Positions 35,686-45,307 of a stretch of DNA of 64,000 bases are shown here, one piece after another. The stretch is from JAVBKV01 sp031553885 (lineage in GTDB: Bacteria; Bacteroidota; Bacteroidia; Bacteroidales; Azobacteroidaceae), in NCBI GenBank assembly GCA_031553885.1, contig JAVBKV010000004.1:1-64000 (forward strand), written 5' to 3'. A model generated the notes under the pieces. It made no database searches. It saw only the letters and a list, made by a program, of their open reading frames with translations, and was not told the origin of the DNA. The position numbers and the translations under genes are program-made. Every line of letters begins with the position of its first letter. Positions within the stretch are counted from its first letter, which is position 1.

Positions 35686-35811
35686 AAAGAATGTTAACAA
35701 GCTAAAGTCCGGGTAAATATGTAGATATTTACTTCGAAAAAAAATGCAGTTCTGATACGTAAAAATTTACTCCTGTTACGAAAAATAATCCGGATGAATA
35801 AAATGTTTTTC

Positions 35812-35819
35812 TATCTTTG
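35812..35819 (+). promoter_or_regulatory. -7 element TATCTTTG for the esterase gene
   Basis: TATCTTTG is a perfect match to the Bacteroidota -7 consensus TAnnTTTG, 43 bp before the ATG at 35862. The -33 region is weak. Transcription starting just downstream excludes the in-frame TTG at 35817 as start codon. Confidence 0.6.
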
Positions 35820-35861
35820 CCTGTAGATAAAAAATCACACCCCCTGAATAACGCTGATCTG

Positions 35862-37313
35862 ATGAAGACAAGAACATTTATTTACTACCTATTGGCTATC
35901 GGATTACTCCTCCCCGCCATTCTGAAAGGAGAAGAAAAAATACAACCCCGGTTTTCTATCATGGGACTCGGAGATTCCATCACAGAAGGAGGAGGAGATA
36001 AATTTCAATCTTATCTTTTTCCACTTTGGGAAATGCTCTACACGGCAGGATACAGTTTCGACTTTATCGGTCCAAGATCAGGCAAATGCAGGATAGGTTC
36101 GTTAAATCATTGTGGTTTCGGAGGAAAGAATGCAGAATTTCTCGATTCCTGCATCGACAGTATTTACCGCAGTTATCCGGCAGACATCGTGCTGCTGCAT
36201 ACCGGACACAACCATTTTGACACCGAAAAACCGGTAGACGGAATTATCGCATCTCAGGAATCAATTATTCGGAAAATAAGGGCAATCAATCCCAAAGCGA
36301 CCGTTTTAGTAGCCCAGGTGATTCCGAGCGGAAAATTACCCAAGTATTCCTATATTCCGGAACTAAACAAAGCAATTGCGCGAATGGTCAAAAGAATTCA
36401 CTCAGACCAGGTAATTCTGGTTGACCAGGCCAACGGATTCGACTGGAAAAAACAGACCATTGACGACAAGGTACATCCCAATCCCCTCGGAGCAAAACAA
36501 ATGGCTGAAACCTGGTTCAAAGCCCTGCAAAAAGTACTGGCTCCTTCCGGACAAAAATTTAACCCCCAATTAATAACTTATAAGAAATCGGAGAATTACG
36601 AGCTAAAACTTCATATTTTCGAGCCTCAACAAGTAAAAAAAGGAAGTAAATGTCCGGTTATTGTCTATTTTTTCGGAGGAGGATGGACCCTGGGAACCCC
36701 CTTGCAATTTTACCGGGAATGCGCCCATTATGCCTCCAAAGGAATGGTAGCTGTTGCTGCCGATTACCGAATTGCATCCCTGAATAAATCATCACCTTTC
36801 GATAGTTTTGAAGATGCCAAGAGTGTTATTCAGTGGTTGCGCAATCATGCCGGCGATTATCACATCGATCCGGAGAAGATTGTTGCAGCCGGGGCTTCCG
36901 CGGGAGGACATTTAGCTGCGGCAACCGGAACAATTCCCAATACTTCCGGAGAAGCAGATTATTGTCCCAACCTACTGATGCTCTACTATCCGGTAGTGGA
37001 CACCAGTGAAAGAGGCTACGGATCCGACGAAATAAAAAAGCGATACCTGGAAATATCGCCTCTGCACAACATCACGTCTCAAACCCCTCCTACCCTCTTT
37101 CTGCTGGGAACAAAAGACAACATAATACCGGTCCGGACAGGAAATGAATTCAAAGAAAAATTACAGGCTCAGGGAGTCGAATGCGAACTTCACCTCTTCG
37201 AAGGAGCAGGGCATCCCATTTTCTACTATGCTAAAAAAGTAAATAATGACTACTATAAAGCATTGGATATTTGCGATCAGTTTCTTTATAAACACCAGTA
37301 TATCAGAAAATAA
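35862..37313 (+). CDS. Exported SGNH hydrolase / alpha-beta hydrolase fusion esterase
   Basis: 483 residues. A signal peptide (about 1-22) is followed by an SGNH (GDSL) esterase domain (about 30-225) with GLGDSITEGGG, HTGHNHF and the Asp-His pair in DDKVHPN. The second half (about 240-480) is an alpha-beta hydrolase of the esterase/lipase (HSL/BD-FAE) type with FFGGGW for the oxyanion hole, the nucleophile elbow GASAGGH, an acid in TKDNIIP and His in GAGHP. Both catalytic sets look intact, so one chain may remove two kinds of ester (for example acetyl groups) from plant or host glycans. It is the only well-supported plus-strand gene in the first 60 kb and is convergent with the CcsBA gene. 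Confidence 0.88.
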   Translation: MKTRTFIYYLLAIGLLLPAILKGEEKIQPRFSIMGLGDSITEGGGDKFQSYLFPLWEMLYTAGYSFDFIGPRSGKCRIGSLNHCGFGGKNAEFLDSCIDSIYRSYPADIVLLHTGHNHFDTEKPVDGIIASQESIIRKIRAINPKATVLVAQVIPSGKLPKYSYIPELNKAIARMVKRIHSDQVILVDQANGFDWKKQTIDDKVHPNPLGAKQMAETWFKALQKVLAPSGQKFNPQLITYKKSENYELKLHIFEPQQVKKGSKCPVIVYFFGGGWTLGTPLQFYRECAHYASKGMVAVAADYRIASLNKSSPFDSFEDAKSVIQWLRNHAGDYHIDPEKIVAAGASAGGHLAAATGTIPNTSGEADYCPNLLMLYYPVVDTSERGYGSDEIKKRYLEISPLHNITSQTPPTLFLLGTKDNIIPVRTGNEFKEKLQAQGVECELHLFEGAGHPIFYYAKKVNNDYYKALDICDQFLYKHQYIRK

Positions 37314-37329
37314 TCGCACCTGATTATTT
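37308..37329. terminator. Convergent hairpin terminator
   Basis: The stem AAATAATC/GATTATTT with a 6-base loop spans the stop codons of the two convergent genes. The AT-rich stem gives A and T tracts on both sides. Probably a weak bidirectional terminator. Confidence 0.5.
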
Positions 37330-39714
37330 CTCCATCCGGCGCTTGATGCAGGCAAATACAAGGGCGACCGTAATCAACGAATAAACGATACCGATGGCCG
37401 GAATAGCCGGAGGCGCATCCGTTTTTCCGTAAGCGTGCAATCCGCTCAGGTAATAGTTGACCCCAAAATACGTCATCAGCACACAAAGGAATGCATAAAC
37501 GGACAGTACATTCAACACAAACCGGTCTCTCTTACCGGGAAGCAAACGAAGATGCAACAGGGTAGCGTAAACAATCAGAGTTATCAATGCCCAGGTTTCT
37601 TTCGGATCCCATCCCCAATAACGGCCCCAGGATTCATTGGCCCATACGGCCCCCAGAAAAATTCCGATAGTCAACAGATACATTCCCAACGTCATGGACA
37701 ACTCATTAATAACGCCCAGCTCCTCCTGCAATCGTCTGGAAATCGCACCTGTATGAAAACAAGAATAAAGCAGGGTAAATACGCCCAGTAAAAAACTCAT
37801 TCCGAAAAATCCGTAACTTGAAGTAATTACAGCAACGTGAAACATCAGCCAATGGGATTTTAAGACGGGAACCAACGGTGTAATCTCCGGGTCCATGAAA
37901 TTCATGTGAGCCACCAGCAATGCAAATCCGGCCAACAGCGTCCCGGAAGCCAGGGTAATCACCGAACGGCGGGCAAACAGCAAACCGGCCAGAACAGCGC
38001 TCCAGGAAACATAAACCATCGTTTCATAGGCATTGGACCAGGGAGGCTGCTCCGAAATGTACCACCGCAAAACAATGGCAAACGTATGAACAGCAAACGC
38101 AAGAGCAATAACGGCAATTCCCGATTTACGAACGGCTTCCGACCAGGGTTTAGGTCTCACTACAGACAAGATTGCGGCCAACATTAAAACAAGGCCCAAT
38201 GTGAGGTAGATCTTAAATAGTATATTGCATAGATCCGCTTTATTATAAAAAATCTCTGCGGATACTTTTGAAGAATCAGGAAGTTCTACTGTCGCTTTTG
38301 CCCGTTGGTAAACACCTATCATACCTGCAATTTCATCCGGGGTATTCCAATCTCCCGTTTGTCCGGCATGAATCACTTCCTCCTGGTACCAGGGAAAGAT
38401 CCTGGAAACAAACATGGAATCCTGTCCGGTAAATACAGACAGATCATCCCCGGGAGAAAGCCAGCGGTGTTCGTTGTCCTCCGGTAACGGAAAAAGAGGA
38501 AGCATCTGTTGATGCAATAACTCAAAAAGAATATTAACCTTTTCATCCAGTTTGAGCATATCCTTTTCCATACGGGACCTCTCTTCCACCGGCTTCGCAT
38601 AAATGCGCTCGATATATCCGCCAATCTTATACGCTCCCTGCTCATTGAAGTTATCGTTAAAACAGATGTAACTTCCGGAAGTTCCCATCAACGCATGGAT
38701 TTCCTCATTCTTCTGACTGATCAGGGGAAATCCGGCCCAATACCGGGGATAAACCAATATCCCAAGTACAACCTGATCTGCACTCAATTGCTTCAAATGA
38801 TCCTTTTTATATAATTTTCGCACAATCTTGGATGAATACGTATGAAAAGGCTCTATGCGACCATCAGGCGATTGTACCAGCAAACTCGAAAATTTCGAAG
38901 CGTGTGCCTCCGACGGAGCTTGTCTTTCCGGAATATCAGCAGACGATTGAGCCGAAATACACATCCACCCACCCCATAAGAAAAGCAACAAAACACCTGA
39001 ACGTGCTGTTATTGCCTTCAATTCACGAATCAAGCCCCTGAAATGCGATCGTTTATCCAGGATAATCAAAATAAACCCGGCCAGCAACATCAAATAACCT
39101 GCATAGGTGATTATCATGCCCCAGAAATCATGGTTGACAGTCAGAATAGTCCCTTTTTCATCCTGATCGTAAGAGGTTTGATAAATGCGGTATTGCTGTT
39201 CATAAACGACTTTATTCATGAATACTTTTTCTTCCCGTTCTTTTCCTTTGGAGCGGATAATCAGGTCACTTTCATAAGAAGAAGGTTGTTGAGATCCCGG
39301 ATAACGGATCAAACGAAAGTCTTTCAGTCCGACCTCAAACGGAAGGTTTATTTTTTCATATTCACCTGGGGAATCCCCAGCTTTCACCATCAATACGGAT
39401 TGTGTCTCCCCTTCCCTGACATGTAGAAAGCCCTCATAACTAAAGCAATGCGTCACAAGAGCTCCCGAAAGAATAAATACGAAAGCCAAATGCAACACCC
39501 ACATTCCCCACTGTCGCCCCACTCGTTTTTTCTTCGTAAACACAAGGAAAAAAAAGCAAAAAACGAGCATCAACTGCAATCCGAAAAAACCGATATGATT
39601 ATAAATATACTTCCTTGCAACAACCGTTCCGTATTGACTCTCAACGAAAGTGGCCGTAGCAAGCAGCAAAGCATAAATAACCAGAAGAACGATACTTAGC
39701 CGGGGAAACTTCAT
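37324..39714 (-). CDS. Cytochrome c biogenesis fusion protein (ResB-CcsA / CcsBA type)
   Basis: 796 residues. The N-terminal half is ResB/CcsB-like, with three membrane helices before a large periplasmic domain (about 95-200) and another helix near 205; there is a further periplasmic part at about 260-500. The C-terminal 290 residues are CcsA-like with many helices and the haem-handling WWD motif WGRYWGWDPKETW near residue 698. System II proteins move haem to the periplasm and attach it to CxxCH motifs. Two proteins with CxxCH motifs are in the same gene cluster (40689-44300 and 50102-51901), which are likely its clients. It is the last gene of the cluster. Confidence 0.92.
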   Translation of the reverse strand: MKFPRLSIVLLVIYALLLATATFVESQYGTVVARKYIYNHIGFFGLQLMLVFCFFFLVFTKKKRVGRQWGMWVLHLAFVFILSGALVTHCFSYEGFLHVREGETQSVLMVKAGDSPGEYEKINLPFEVGLKDFRLIRYPGSQQPSSYESDLIIRSKGKEREEKVFMNKVVYEQQYRIYQTSYDQDEKGTILTVNHDFWGMIITYAGYLMLLAGFILIILDKRSHFRGLIRELKAITARSGVLLLFLWGGWMCISAQSSADIPERQAPSEAHASKFSSLLVQSPDGRIEPFHTYSSKIVRKLYKKDHLKQLSADQVVLGILVYPRYWAGFPLISQKNEEIHALMGTSGSYICFNDNFNEQGAYKIGGYIERIYAKPVEERSRMEKDMLKLDEKVNILFELLHQQMLPLFPLPEDNEHRWLSPGDDLSVFTGQDSMFVSRIFPWYQEEVIHAGQTGDWNTPDEIAGMIGVYQRAKATVELPDSSKVSAEIFYNKADLCNILFKIYLTLGLVLMLAAILSVVRPKPWSEAVRKSGIAVIALAFAVHTFAIVLRWYISEQPPWSNAYETMVYVSWSAVLAGLLFARRSVITLASGTLLAGFALLVAHMNFMDPEITPLVPVLKSHWLMFHVAVITSSYGFFGMSFLLGVFTLLYSCFHTGAISRRLQEELGVINELSMTLGMYLLTIGIFLGAVWANESWGRYWGWDPKETWALITLIVYATLLHLRLLPGKRDRFVLNVLSVYAFLCVLMTYFGVNYYLSGLHAYGKTDAPPAIPAIGIVYSLITVALVFACIKRRMEK

Positions 39715-39724
39715 AGGAGTGGAG

Positions 39725-39793
39725 AATGGAGAGTGGAGAATGGAGAGTTAAATGAGCAATTTATTCTCCACTCTCCATTCTCCACTCTCCATT
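39725..39793. terminator. Inverted repeat of GGAGAGTGGAGAAT units
   Basis: Perfect 24-bp arms at 39725-39748 and 39770-39793 with a 21-base loop, made of overlapping GGAGAGT and GGAGAAT units. It lies between the aldolase stop and the CcsBA start. A similar element is at 45237-45298. Likely a terminator or a mobile-repeat remnant. Confidence 0.6.
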
Positions 39794-39795
39794 AA

Positions 39796-40602
39796 TTAAG
39801 ACGGTAAGTTAAAAACAGGAACCAATCCATCCAACTGTTCATCAGTCATTCCCTGCGGATCAAATCCGGCCTGACGGGCCGTGAGATAGATCTGGGCCGA
39901 TTTGGAAAGGGTATCGATCGCATCGAAAGTTTCAATGATATCATCACCGACACACAACACCCCGTGTTTTTCCCACAGGACAACATCGTGCCTATCTAAT
40001 TGCTTGATCGTAGCGGCAGCCAGTTCCAGCGTTCCCGGAATTTCATACGGAATAATACCGATCCCACGCGGAACAACAATGCGTGATTCCGGAATCATCG
40101 ACCAGAGAATACGGGCCATCACTCCTTCTTCCAGGAATTTCTTACCATGAGACAACGCAATCAGGTCGGTCGGGTGAGTATGCAACACTACTTTGATTTC
40201 TTTTCCGGTTTCACGCATAAAATTATGCATCGAAAGATGAGAAGGCAGCTCGCTTGTCGGCATTACCGGATTTTCAGCGACAATTTCGTATGCATCTCCC
40301 TTTTCATTGATCCGGATCAGGGAACCGTGCTCAAAAGGAGATTTGGCTACATACCTCATTCGTTTACCGGTTCCGGTAACATAAAAATAATTTCCGCACA
40401 ACTGCTCAAAACGCAGAGGTAAGGGAACCGCAGGCACCAATGGCTGTAACGACCGGATTTCACTTGTTATAGTCCCGGTGACATTGACCGAGATATTTCC
40501 GCCGTTACGTTCCGCCCATCCTTTTTCCCAAAGATAACCTGCGACTTCGGCAATTTTATCGACTTCATGCATTAATGCCGCATTGGATCTGATGACATTC
40601 AT
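39796..40602 (-). CDS. Class II aldolase, RhaD (rhamnulose-1-phosphate aldolase) family
   Basis: 268 residues from ATG 40602 (a longer frame to 40641 adds 13 residues with no family match). Motifs of the zinc class II aldolases are clear: AERNGGNIS near 30, PTSELPSH with the catalytic Glu, the zinc ligands in LHTHPTD, and WEKHG. It splits L-rhamnulose 1-phosphate, or a similar ketose 1-phosphate, to dihydroxyacetone phosphate and an aldehyde. There is no rhaA, rhaB or rhaT nearby; the neighbours are a Dha-type kinase and an LsrF-like aldolase, so the substrate here may differ from rhamnulose phosphate. Confidence 0.87.
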   Translation of the reverse strand: MNVIRSNAALMHEVDKIAEVAGYLWEKGWAERNGGNISVNVTGTITSEIRSLQPLVPAVPLPLRFEQLCGNYFYVTGTGKRMRYVAKSPFEHGSLIRINEKGDAYEIVAENPVMPTSELPSHLSMHNFMRETGKEIKVVLHTHPTDLIALSHGKKFLEEGVMARILWSMIPESRIVVPRGIGIIPYEIPGTLELAAATIKQLDRHDVVLWEKHGVLCVGDDIIETFDAIDTLSKSAQIYLTARQAGFDPQGMTDEQLDGLVPVFNLPS

Positions 40603-40688
40603 TCTAAAATAAGGATTAAGATTAAACTTAAAACACGTCACAAAGTTAAGTAATTAATATCACATAGAAACCGTACCGATATGGGAAC

Positions 40689-43600
40689 TTAATCTTCAAG
40701 AATGACCCTGAAGCCCACATTGTACACTTTCTGCCAGGGCAGGTACGATTTTCTGACATACGCTGTCGCCGACTGAGGATGATCGATCCAGGAACCGCCT
40801 CTTACCACCTTCTGTTCTGAAAAAACCGTCTTCTTTTCATTCAATGGGTACGGTTGATAATCAGAACGCGTCCATTCCGCCACATTTCCATGCATATCGT
40901 AAACGCCCCATGGATTCGGTTTATAGCTTCCGGGAGTAGCAGCAAGCATGTGACCATCATCCACACTTTCTTCCTTGGGATGCCAGGTGTAATAGTTATA
41001 CCACCCGTTATCTTCCTTCATCGGTTGAGGATCGACTCCCGAAACCGCCATTTTGTTCATTTGCTTATCACACATATTTTCAAAAGAAGCAAAATTTTCA
41101 TTAAAACCGCCATACCAGAATGGTGTCTCGCTACCGGCCCTGCAAGCCCACTCCCATTGTTGCTCGGTTGGAAGAGTGATCGTAAGTCCTGTTTTTTCAC
41201 TCAGTTTCTTACAATAATCCATCGCTTCCTGCCAGCTTATTCGTATGACCGGCTGTTCCGGTTTATTGGCCGGATACCCTTCATTAACATGGTCTTTCCA
41301 TTGCTGATCGAAAAAGCGGCTGTCATGTTCCGGGAAAATAATGCGGAATTGCTCATTGGTAATTTCGGTTTCCGCCATCCAGAATGATTTTTTCACCTCT
41401 GCAACATGAGCCGGAGAATAATCAGAAGGTTTGTTATTGGTTCCCATAACAAATTTTCCGGCTGGGATTCTTACAAATTTCATCCGGATTCCAGGAGCAA
41501 TTTCAACGATTTTGGACGTTTCTCCAAGACCTGCAAGCATCAATTTTGCGGTTGTTGCATCAAATGGATAACCCTTGACTGAAACGTCCTTGTATTTCAC
41601 TTCTTTCTGAACCGGTTTTACAGGAGCCGGCTTGGGTTGCTTACTCAGGTAATCGGTATAATTCCGGATTTCACCTTTCCAATCGACACCGGCTTGGTTC
41701 GCATATTGGTTGGTCAACTCAATCCGGCGTTCTATCTGATCACAATTGTTATACGACTCTGCATGCATCGTTCCATGATAAGGAGCATTGAAATCGATCC
41801 AGTTGTATAAAGTCTTCCATTCTTTTTCGGTCAGTTCGACACCATGATGGCCTTTCTTCAGCATCTGAATCAGCGGACTGGTAGAAACGTGATATTCATA
41901 CGGATATAATACCTTCATTCCGGCTTCCGGTCCCTGACGGTGGACATAAGGATGCAAGTCCAGGTAACTTTTACTATAGTTCAGCTTATTGGGAACTTTT
42001 TCATCGATACGCCCTCCCGTATAATCCCGTTTAATAGAACCGTCGTGACAAGCGACACAAGCTCTATCCAGAATGGGTTGTATTTCCAGTTCAAAAGTGA
42101 AAGAACGTACACCCCCTTCCGGAGTGACAAGTTCTTTCGCCGGTTTCAACGAGGCAATGGCTCTTTTGGGTTTAGGAATCTGGTTCTGGTCTTCGTGACA
42201 ACCGACACAAGACACCACTTCCCCAGGCATTCCGGTCAACCAGCTCCGCATCCATTGAATGGCGCTTCCGTCCTTATCCAGAGGCTGAAGTGAAATAGGC
42301 GTATTGGCCGGGACATTGAACATCACGGAACCATCTTCTTCGATAGGAACCTCACCCAACAGGCGCTTGATATCCCAACCGCTTTGAATTCCCTGAGCCA
42401 CATGATCCGATTGGGAGCGGTTGTACGCATATTCATAGGCAAAAACACGCAAGGATTTTACAGTTCCTTTGGGCACTCCGGGCAACCCTTCTCCTTCATA
42501 AATATCCTGAATAAAGACTGTTGCTTCCTTTTTGTTCTCATTAATCTTAGAAGGGATAACAGGAGGAACCGGGCGTTTAATTAAGGGAATACCATGTATG
42601 TAACCCTCTCCTTCTTCCATAACAATCGGAGTCATGTTATCATAAATATCCACCAGATAAAGTCCCCAGAGACTGTTGGGATTCAACTTAGCCGTTACCA
42701 GGAAATACTTTTCGCTGATTGGGTATGGTTTCAAAAACTGAGGATACACATCATCGACCAGTTCATCCTTCACCAAAGGGATAATAGGGCGTTTGCCAAA
42801 CGGAATTTCCTGCAACATTCCCTTTTCTCCTTTCCGGTCTTTCGCCGGATCAAAAACCATCAGGCGACCGCTTCGGGCCACACCGTGGTGGCCGGAAATA
42901 ACTCCCACAAATTGCGTCGTATGATTCGGTAATGGCTGCACATCAAAGGTACTGTTCGGAAAAACAGAACCACTACCGTACAACGAACGTTGTTCCGTTC
43001 CATCTGGATTCATGTGCATGACCATCCGGGAAAAATAGTGGGTCAGATCGGTATATTCCCAACGGACATACATCAGACGACCATTATTCATGACCGTGGG
43101 ATGCCAATTGGCATCCTGATCGAAAGTCAGACGACGCATTTTGTTGGTCGCAGGATCGTAGGTAACCATATTTCCTACCGCATCGCTTCCGTTGACACAG
43201 GGAACAGCCTGATATCCAATGTTGGAAACAGCGATCACTTTATTGTCAGGCATATAAGTAGCATCAAAAAACTCCAGGTCTTTTTCCGGAGATTGGATTA
43301 CCTGTCTGAAATTTTTTCCATCAATTCCGACTTCATAGACATTCCATAAATTATTTTCTCCGATCATAGAAAATAGTACCCGGTCGGCATTCCAGTGCAG
43401 TTTCAAATCCGGTACCGACGAAGTGTTCTCCGGTTTAAAAATTATCCTGCTTTTAACATCGCCTCTCAGGTTGGTCAACTCCACTATTTCTGCATTAAAA
43501 CCTTTTCTCCGGGCCGAAGATTGGTTTGACCAGTTATTGGGCTGCGTTCCAAGCTGAGGTGCTTCAGCCCTTCTGGCATTGGCTCCGAGGACATATTTAC

Positions 43601-44300
43601 CCACCAGAATCCTGTCCATATCAAGTCCTGGATTCGACAACAAAATATCCCGTTTCAACGCAAGCGCTTTCCTTGCCTCCGAAAAAGCAACCGAATTGTT
43701 GGAATAAATACCGTCAAACCCGGTATTCACCAAACGTTTTAATTCAGCCACTTTTTGCTGGACTTCCGCTAACTTGAATGAGGGATTCGATTTCATATCG
43801 TTAACAGCCGCTTCGATAGCCGAGATATTCAACCAGGCCAGTTGTTCGTCCAGCTTATTGATTTCATAAGCAACTAAAAACAAATCCAATAATCCGGTGA
43901 TTCTTTTCTCCAGATTCGGTTCCGCCATCAGACCGCTCACCCCGGTTTTGAAGTAATCTGTTTTTCGAATGTAATTGCAAAGATTTTCAATCATCGCTTT
44001 TTCGGAAGATCCGTCCACAGTGCTGATGAGTTTTTTTCTTCCGTTTCCATCCAGGTAGGACATAACTTTATACATTTCATCCGGAAATTGCTCCTGAAGT
44101 AACTGTATTTCAGTATTTACGTTCAGTGAATCCAATGGGATATTTTCTTTCTGAACGTTCGCCGAAACAACCTTCTTGGTACTGATGACAGCCTCTGTCC
44201 AGGACTTAGGTGCCGGAGAAGAAGTCTTTTTCGTTGCTTTCTGAGCAAATCCCGTCAACGTAAAACACAAACTTATCAGAATAATTAGATTTCGTTTCAT
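40689..44300 (-). CDS. Exported c-type cytochrome/propeller protein with C-terminal SUMF1 domain (HzsA-like)
   Basis: 1,203 residues with a signal peptide. An N-terminal helical region (about 40-230) is followed by a WD40/PD40-like propeller region (about 260-600). Then come two haem-binding motifs, CVGCH near 697 and CVACH near 747, in a hydrazine-synthase-alpha-like arrangement, and a SUMF1/FGE-type domain (about 940-1203) with IPAGKFVMGTN, LPTEQQWEWACR, MHGNVAEW and VRGGSW. Such proteins occur in Bacteroidota and Planctomycetes; none of the close ones has a known reaction to my knowledge. The SUMF1 domain may bind sugar or protein rather than make formylglycine. Probably receives electrons from a periplasmic dehydrogenation. 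Confidence 0.85.
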   Translation of the reverse strand: MKRNLIILISLCFTLTGFAQKATKKTSSPAPKSWTEAVISTKKVVSANVQKENIPLDSLNVNTEIQLLQEQFPDEMYKVMSYLDGNGRKKLISTVDGSSEKAMIENLCNYIRKTDYFKTGVSGLMAEPNLEKRITGLLDLFLVAYEINKLDEQLAWLNISAIEAAVNDMKSNPSFKLAEVQQKVAELKRLVNTGFDGIYSNNSVAFSEARKALALKRDILLSNPGLDMDRILVGKYVLGANARRAEAPQLGTQPNNWSNQSSARRKGFNAEIVELTNLRGDVKSRIIFKPENTSSVPDLKLHWNADRVLFSMIGENNLWNVYEVGIDGKNFRQVIQSPEKDLEFFDATYMPDNKVIAVSNIGYQAVPCVNGSDAVGNMVTYDPATNKMRRLTFDQDANWHPTVMNNGRLMYVRWEYTDLTHYFSRMVMHMNPDGTEQRSLYGSGSVFPNSTFDVQPLPNHTTQFVGVISGHHGVARSGRLMVFDPAKDRKGEKGMLQEIPFGKRPIIPLVKDELVDDVYPQFLKPYPISEKYFLVTAKLNPNSLWGLYLVDIYDNMTPIVMEEGEGYIHGIPLIKRPVPPVIPSKINENKKEATVFIQDIYEGEGLPGVPKGTVKSLRVFAYEYAYNRSQSDHVAQGIQSGWDIKRLLGEVPIEEDGSVMFNVPANTPISLQPLDKDGSAIQWMRSWLTGMPGEVVSCVGCHEDQNQIPKPKRAIASLKPAKELVTPEGGVRSFTFELEIQPILDRACVACHDGSIKRDYTGGRIDEKVPNKLNYSKSYLDLHPYVHRQGPEAGMKVLYPYEYHVSTSPLIQMLKKGHHGVELTEKEWKTLYNWIDFNAPYHGTMHAESYNNCDQIERRIELTNQYANQAGVDWKGEIRNYTDYLSKQPKPAPVKPVQKEVKYKDVSVKGYPFDATTAKLMLAGLGETSKIVEIAPGIRMKFVRIPAGKFVMGTNNKPSDYSPAHVAEVKKSFWMAETEITNEQFRIIFPEHDSRFFDQQWKDHVNEGYPANKPEQPVIRISWQEAMDYCKKLSEKTGLTITLPTEQQWEWACRAGSETPFWYGGFNENFASFENMCDKQMNKMAVSGVDPQPMKEDNGWYNYYTWHPKEESVDDGHMLAATPGSYKPNPWGVYDMHGNVAEWTRSDYQPYPLNEKKTVFSEQKVVRGGSWIDHPQSATAYVRKSYLPWQKVYNVGFRVILED

Positions 44301-44314
44301 GATAGTTAGACCGA

Positions 44315-45220
44315 TTATTTATTTTTATAAAGGGACGATTTTTTCCAATTTTCTTTTTCAACAGGGAATACGCAGGATATTTTTCCGATGCCATTACCTT
44401 CTTTCAATTGCCAAACCAATCGATTATCCGAAGTTACTTCAACCAAAGCCGGTTGCAGGGAATCCTCTCCCTTTGCATGGCCGTTCCAGTTACAAATCAA
44501 TTGATTTCCATTTTTCAATTCAACCACCTGAGCCACAAAATTCAGGCGGATTCCTTCAATGTCCTGCTGGCCTGTCCTACGGATCAGCTTACCGGTATTC
44601 CGTTCGACTTCCATTATCGAATGAGCATCTCCGCAGGCAACCAGTAAATTCCCGTTTTTCAGTTCCAGGATCGAAAACGGATTTCCTTCCACCTTGAAAC
44701 GCAGGATTTCTTTACCCTCCGCACTCAATTCCACCACTTCCCCTTTTCCCATGATCGGAAAAAGATAAGTTCCTTTTTTGGTTTTTATCAACTGCCTCAG
44801 TTGTCCGTGTAAATTTTCAACTCCGGTATCGAACGAAAGTCTTTTGATTTCTTTCCCTTTTTTATCCAGTTCGATAATCTGAGCCGGATTGCCACTGTGA
44901 GCCAGTACGTAACCGCCGTTTTTCATCTGAATAGCCGTATAAAGTTCTCCTTTATCCTGAAGCTTGTAGTCCCAGATGATTTCCTTATCAGCGTTGATTA
45001 ATCTTGCTCCATTCTTGTAGGAAATCAGTAAATCCCCGCTTTTTGTCAGTGTGATATTTTCACAATCCTCCCCTTTTTCCAGATCGTAACACCATTCGAT
45101 CTGCCGGGTTGCTTTATCGATCAAAACAACCTGTTCCCATCCGCATCCGCTGATGAAAATTTTATCCTGAGTGTAAAGCACACTACAGAAAAAAAAGAGA
45201 ATTAAAACAAAACACCTCAT
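44315..45220 (-). CDS. Exported PQQ-like beta-propeller protein
   Basis: 301 residues from ATG 45220 (a TTG at 45229 is also in frame). Signal peptide (MRCFVLILFFFC to about 18), then repeated blade motifs such as LTKSGDLLISYKNGARL, MKNGGYVLAHSGN and LKNGNLLVACGDAHS. No PQQ-binding or catalytic residues are evident, so it may be a binding or scaffold subunit for the haem protein whose gene starts 14 bp downstream. Possible lipoprotein signal not clear. Confidence 0.78.
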   Translation of the reverse strand: MRCFVLILFFFCSVLYTQDKIFISGCGWEQVVLIDKATRQIEWCYDLEKGEDCENITLTKSGDLLISYKNGARLINADKEIIWDYKLQDKGELYTAIQMKNGGYVLAHSGNPAQIIELDKKGKEIKRLSFDTGVENLHGQLRQLIKTKKGTYLFPIMGKGEVVELSAEGKEILRFKVEGNPFSILELKNGNLLVACGDAHSIMEVERNTGKLIRRTGQQDIEGIRLNFVAQVVELKNGNQLICNWNGHAKGEDSLQPALVEVTSDNRLVWQLKEGNGIGKISCVFPVEKENWKKSSLYKNK

Positions 45221-45236
45221 AAAACACAAAAGAATG

Positions 45237-45298
45237 GAGAGTTGAGAATGGTGAAGTGAGAATGAAAGTTAACTCTCCATTCTACATTCTCAACTCTC
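45237..45298. repeat. Inverted repeat GAGAGTTGAGAATG
   Basis: 14-bp perfect arms at 45237-45250 and 45285-45298, with further partial repeats of CAACTCTC up to 45308. It is of the same family as the element at 39725-39793. Likely terminator of the aldolase gene. Confidence 0.55.
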
Positions 45299-45307
45299 AA
45301 CTCTCAA

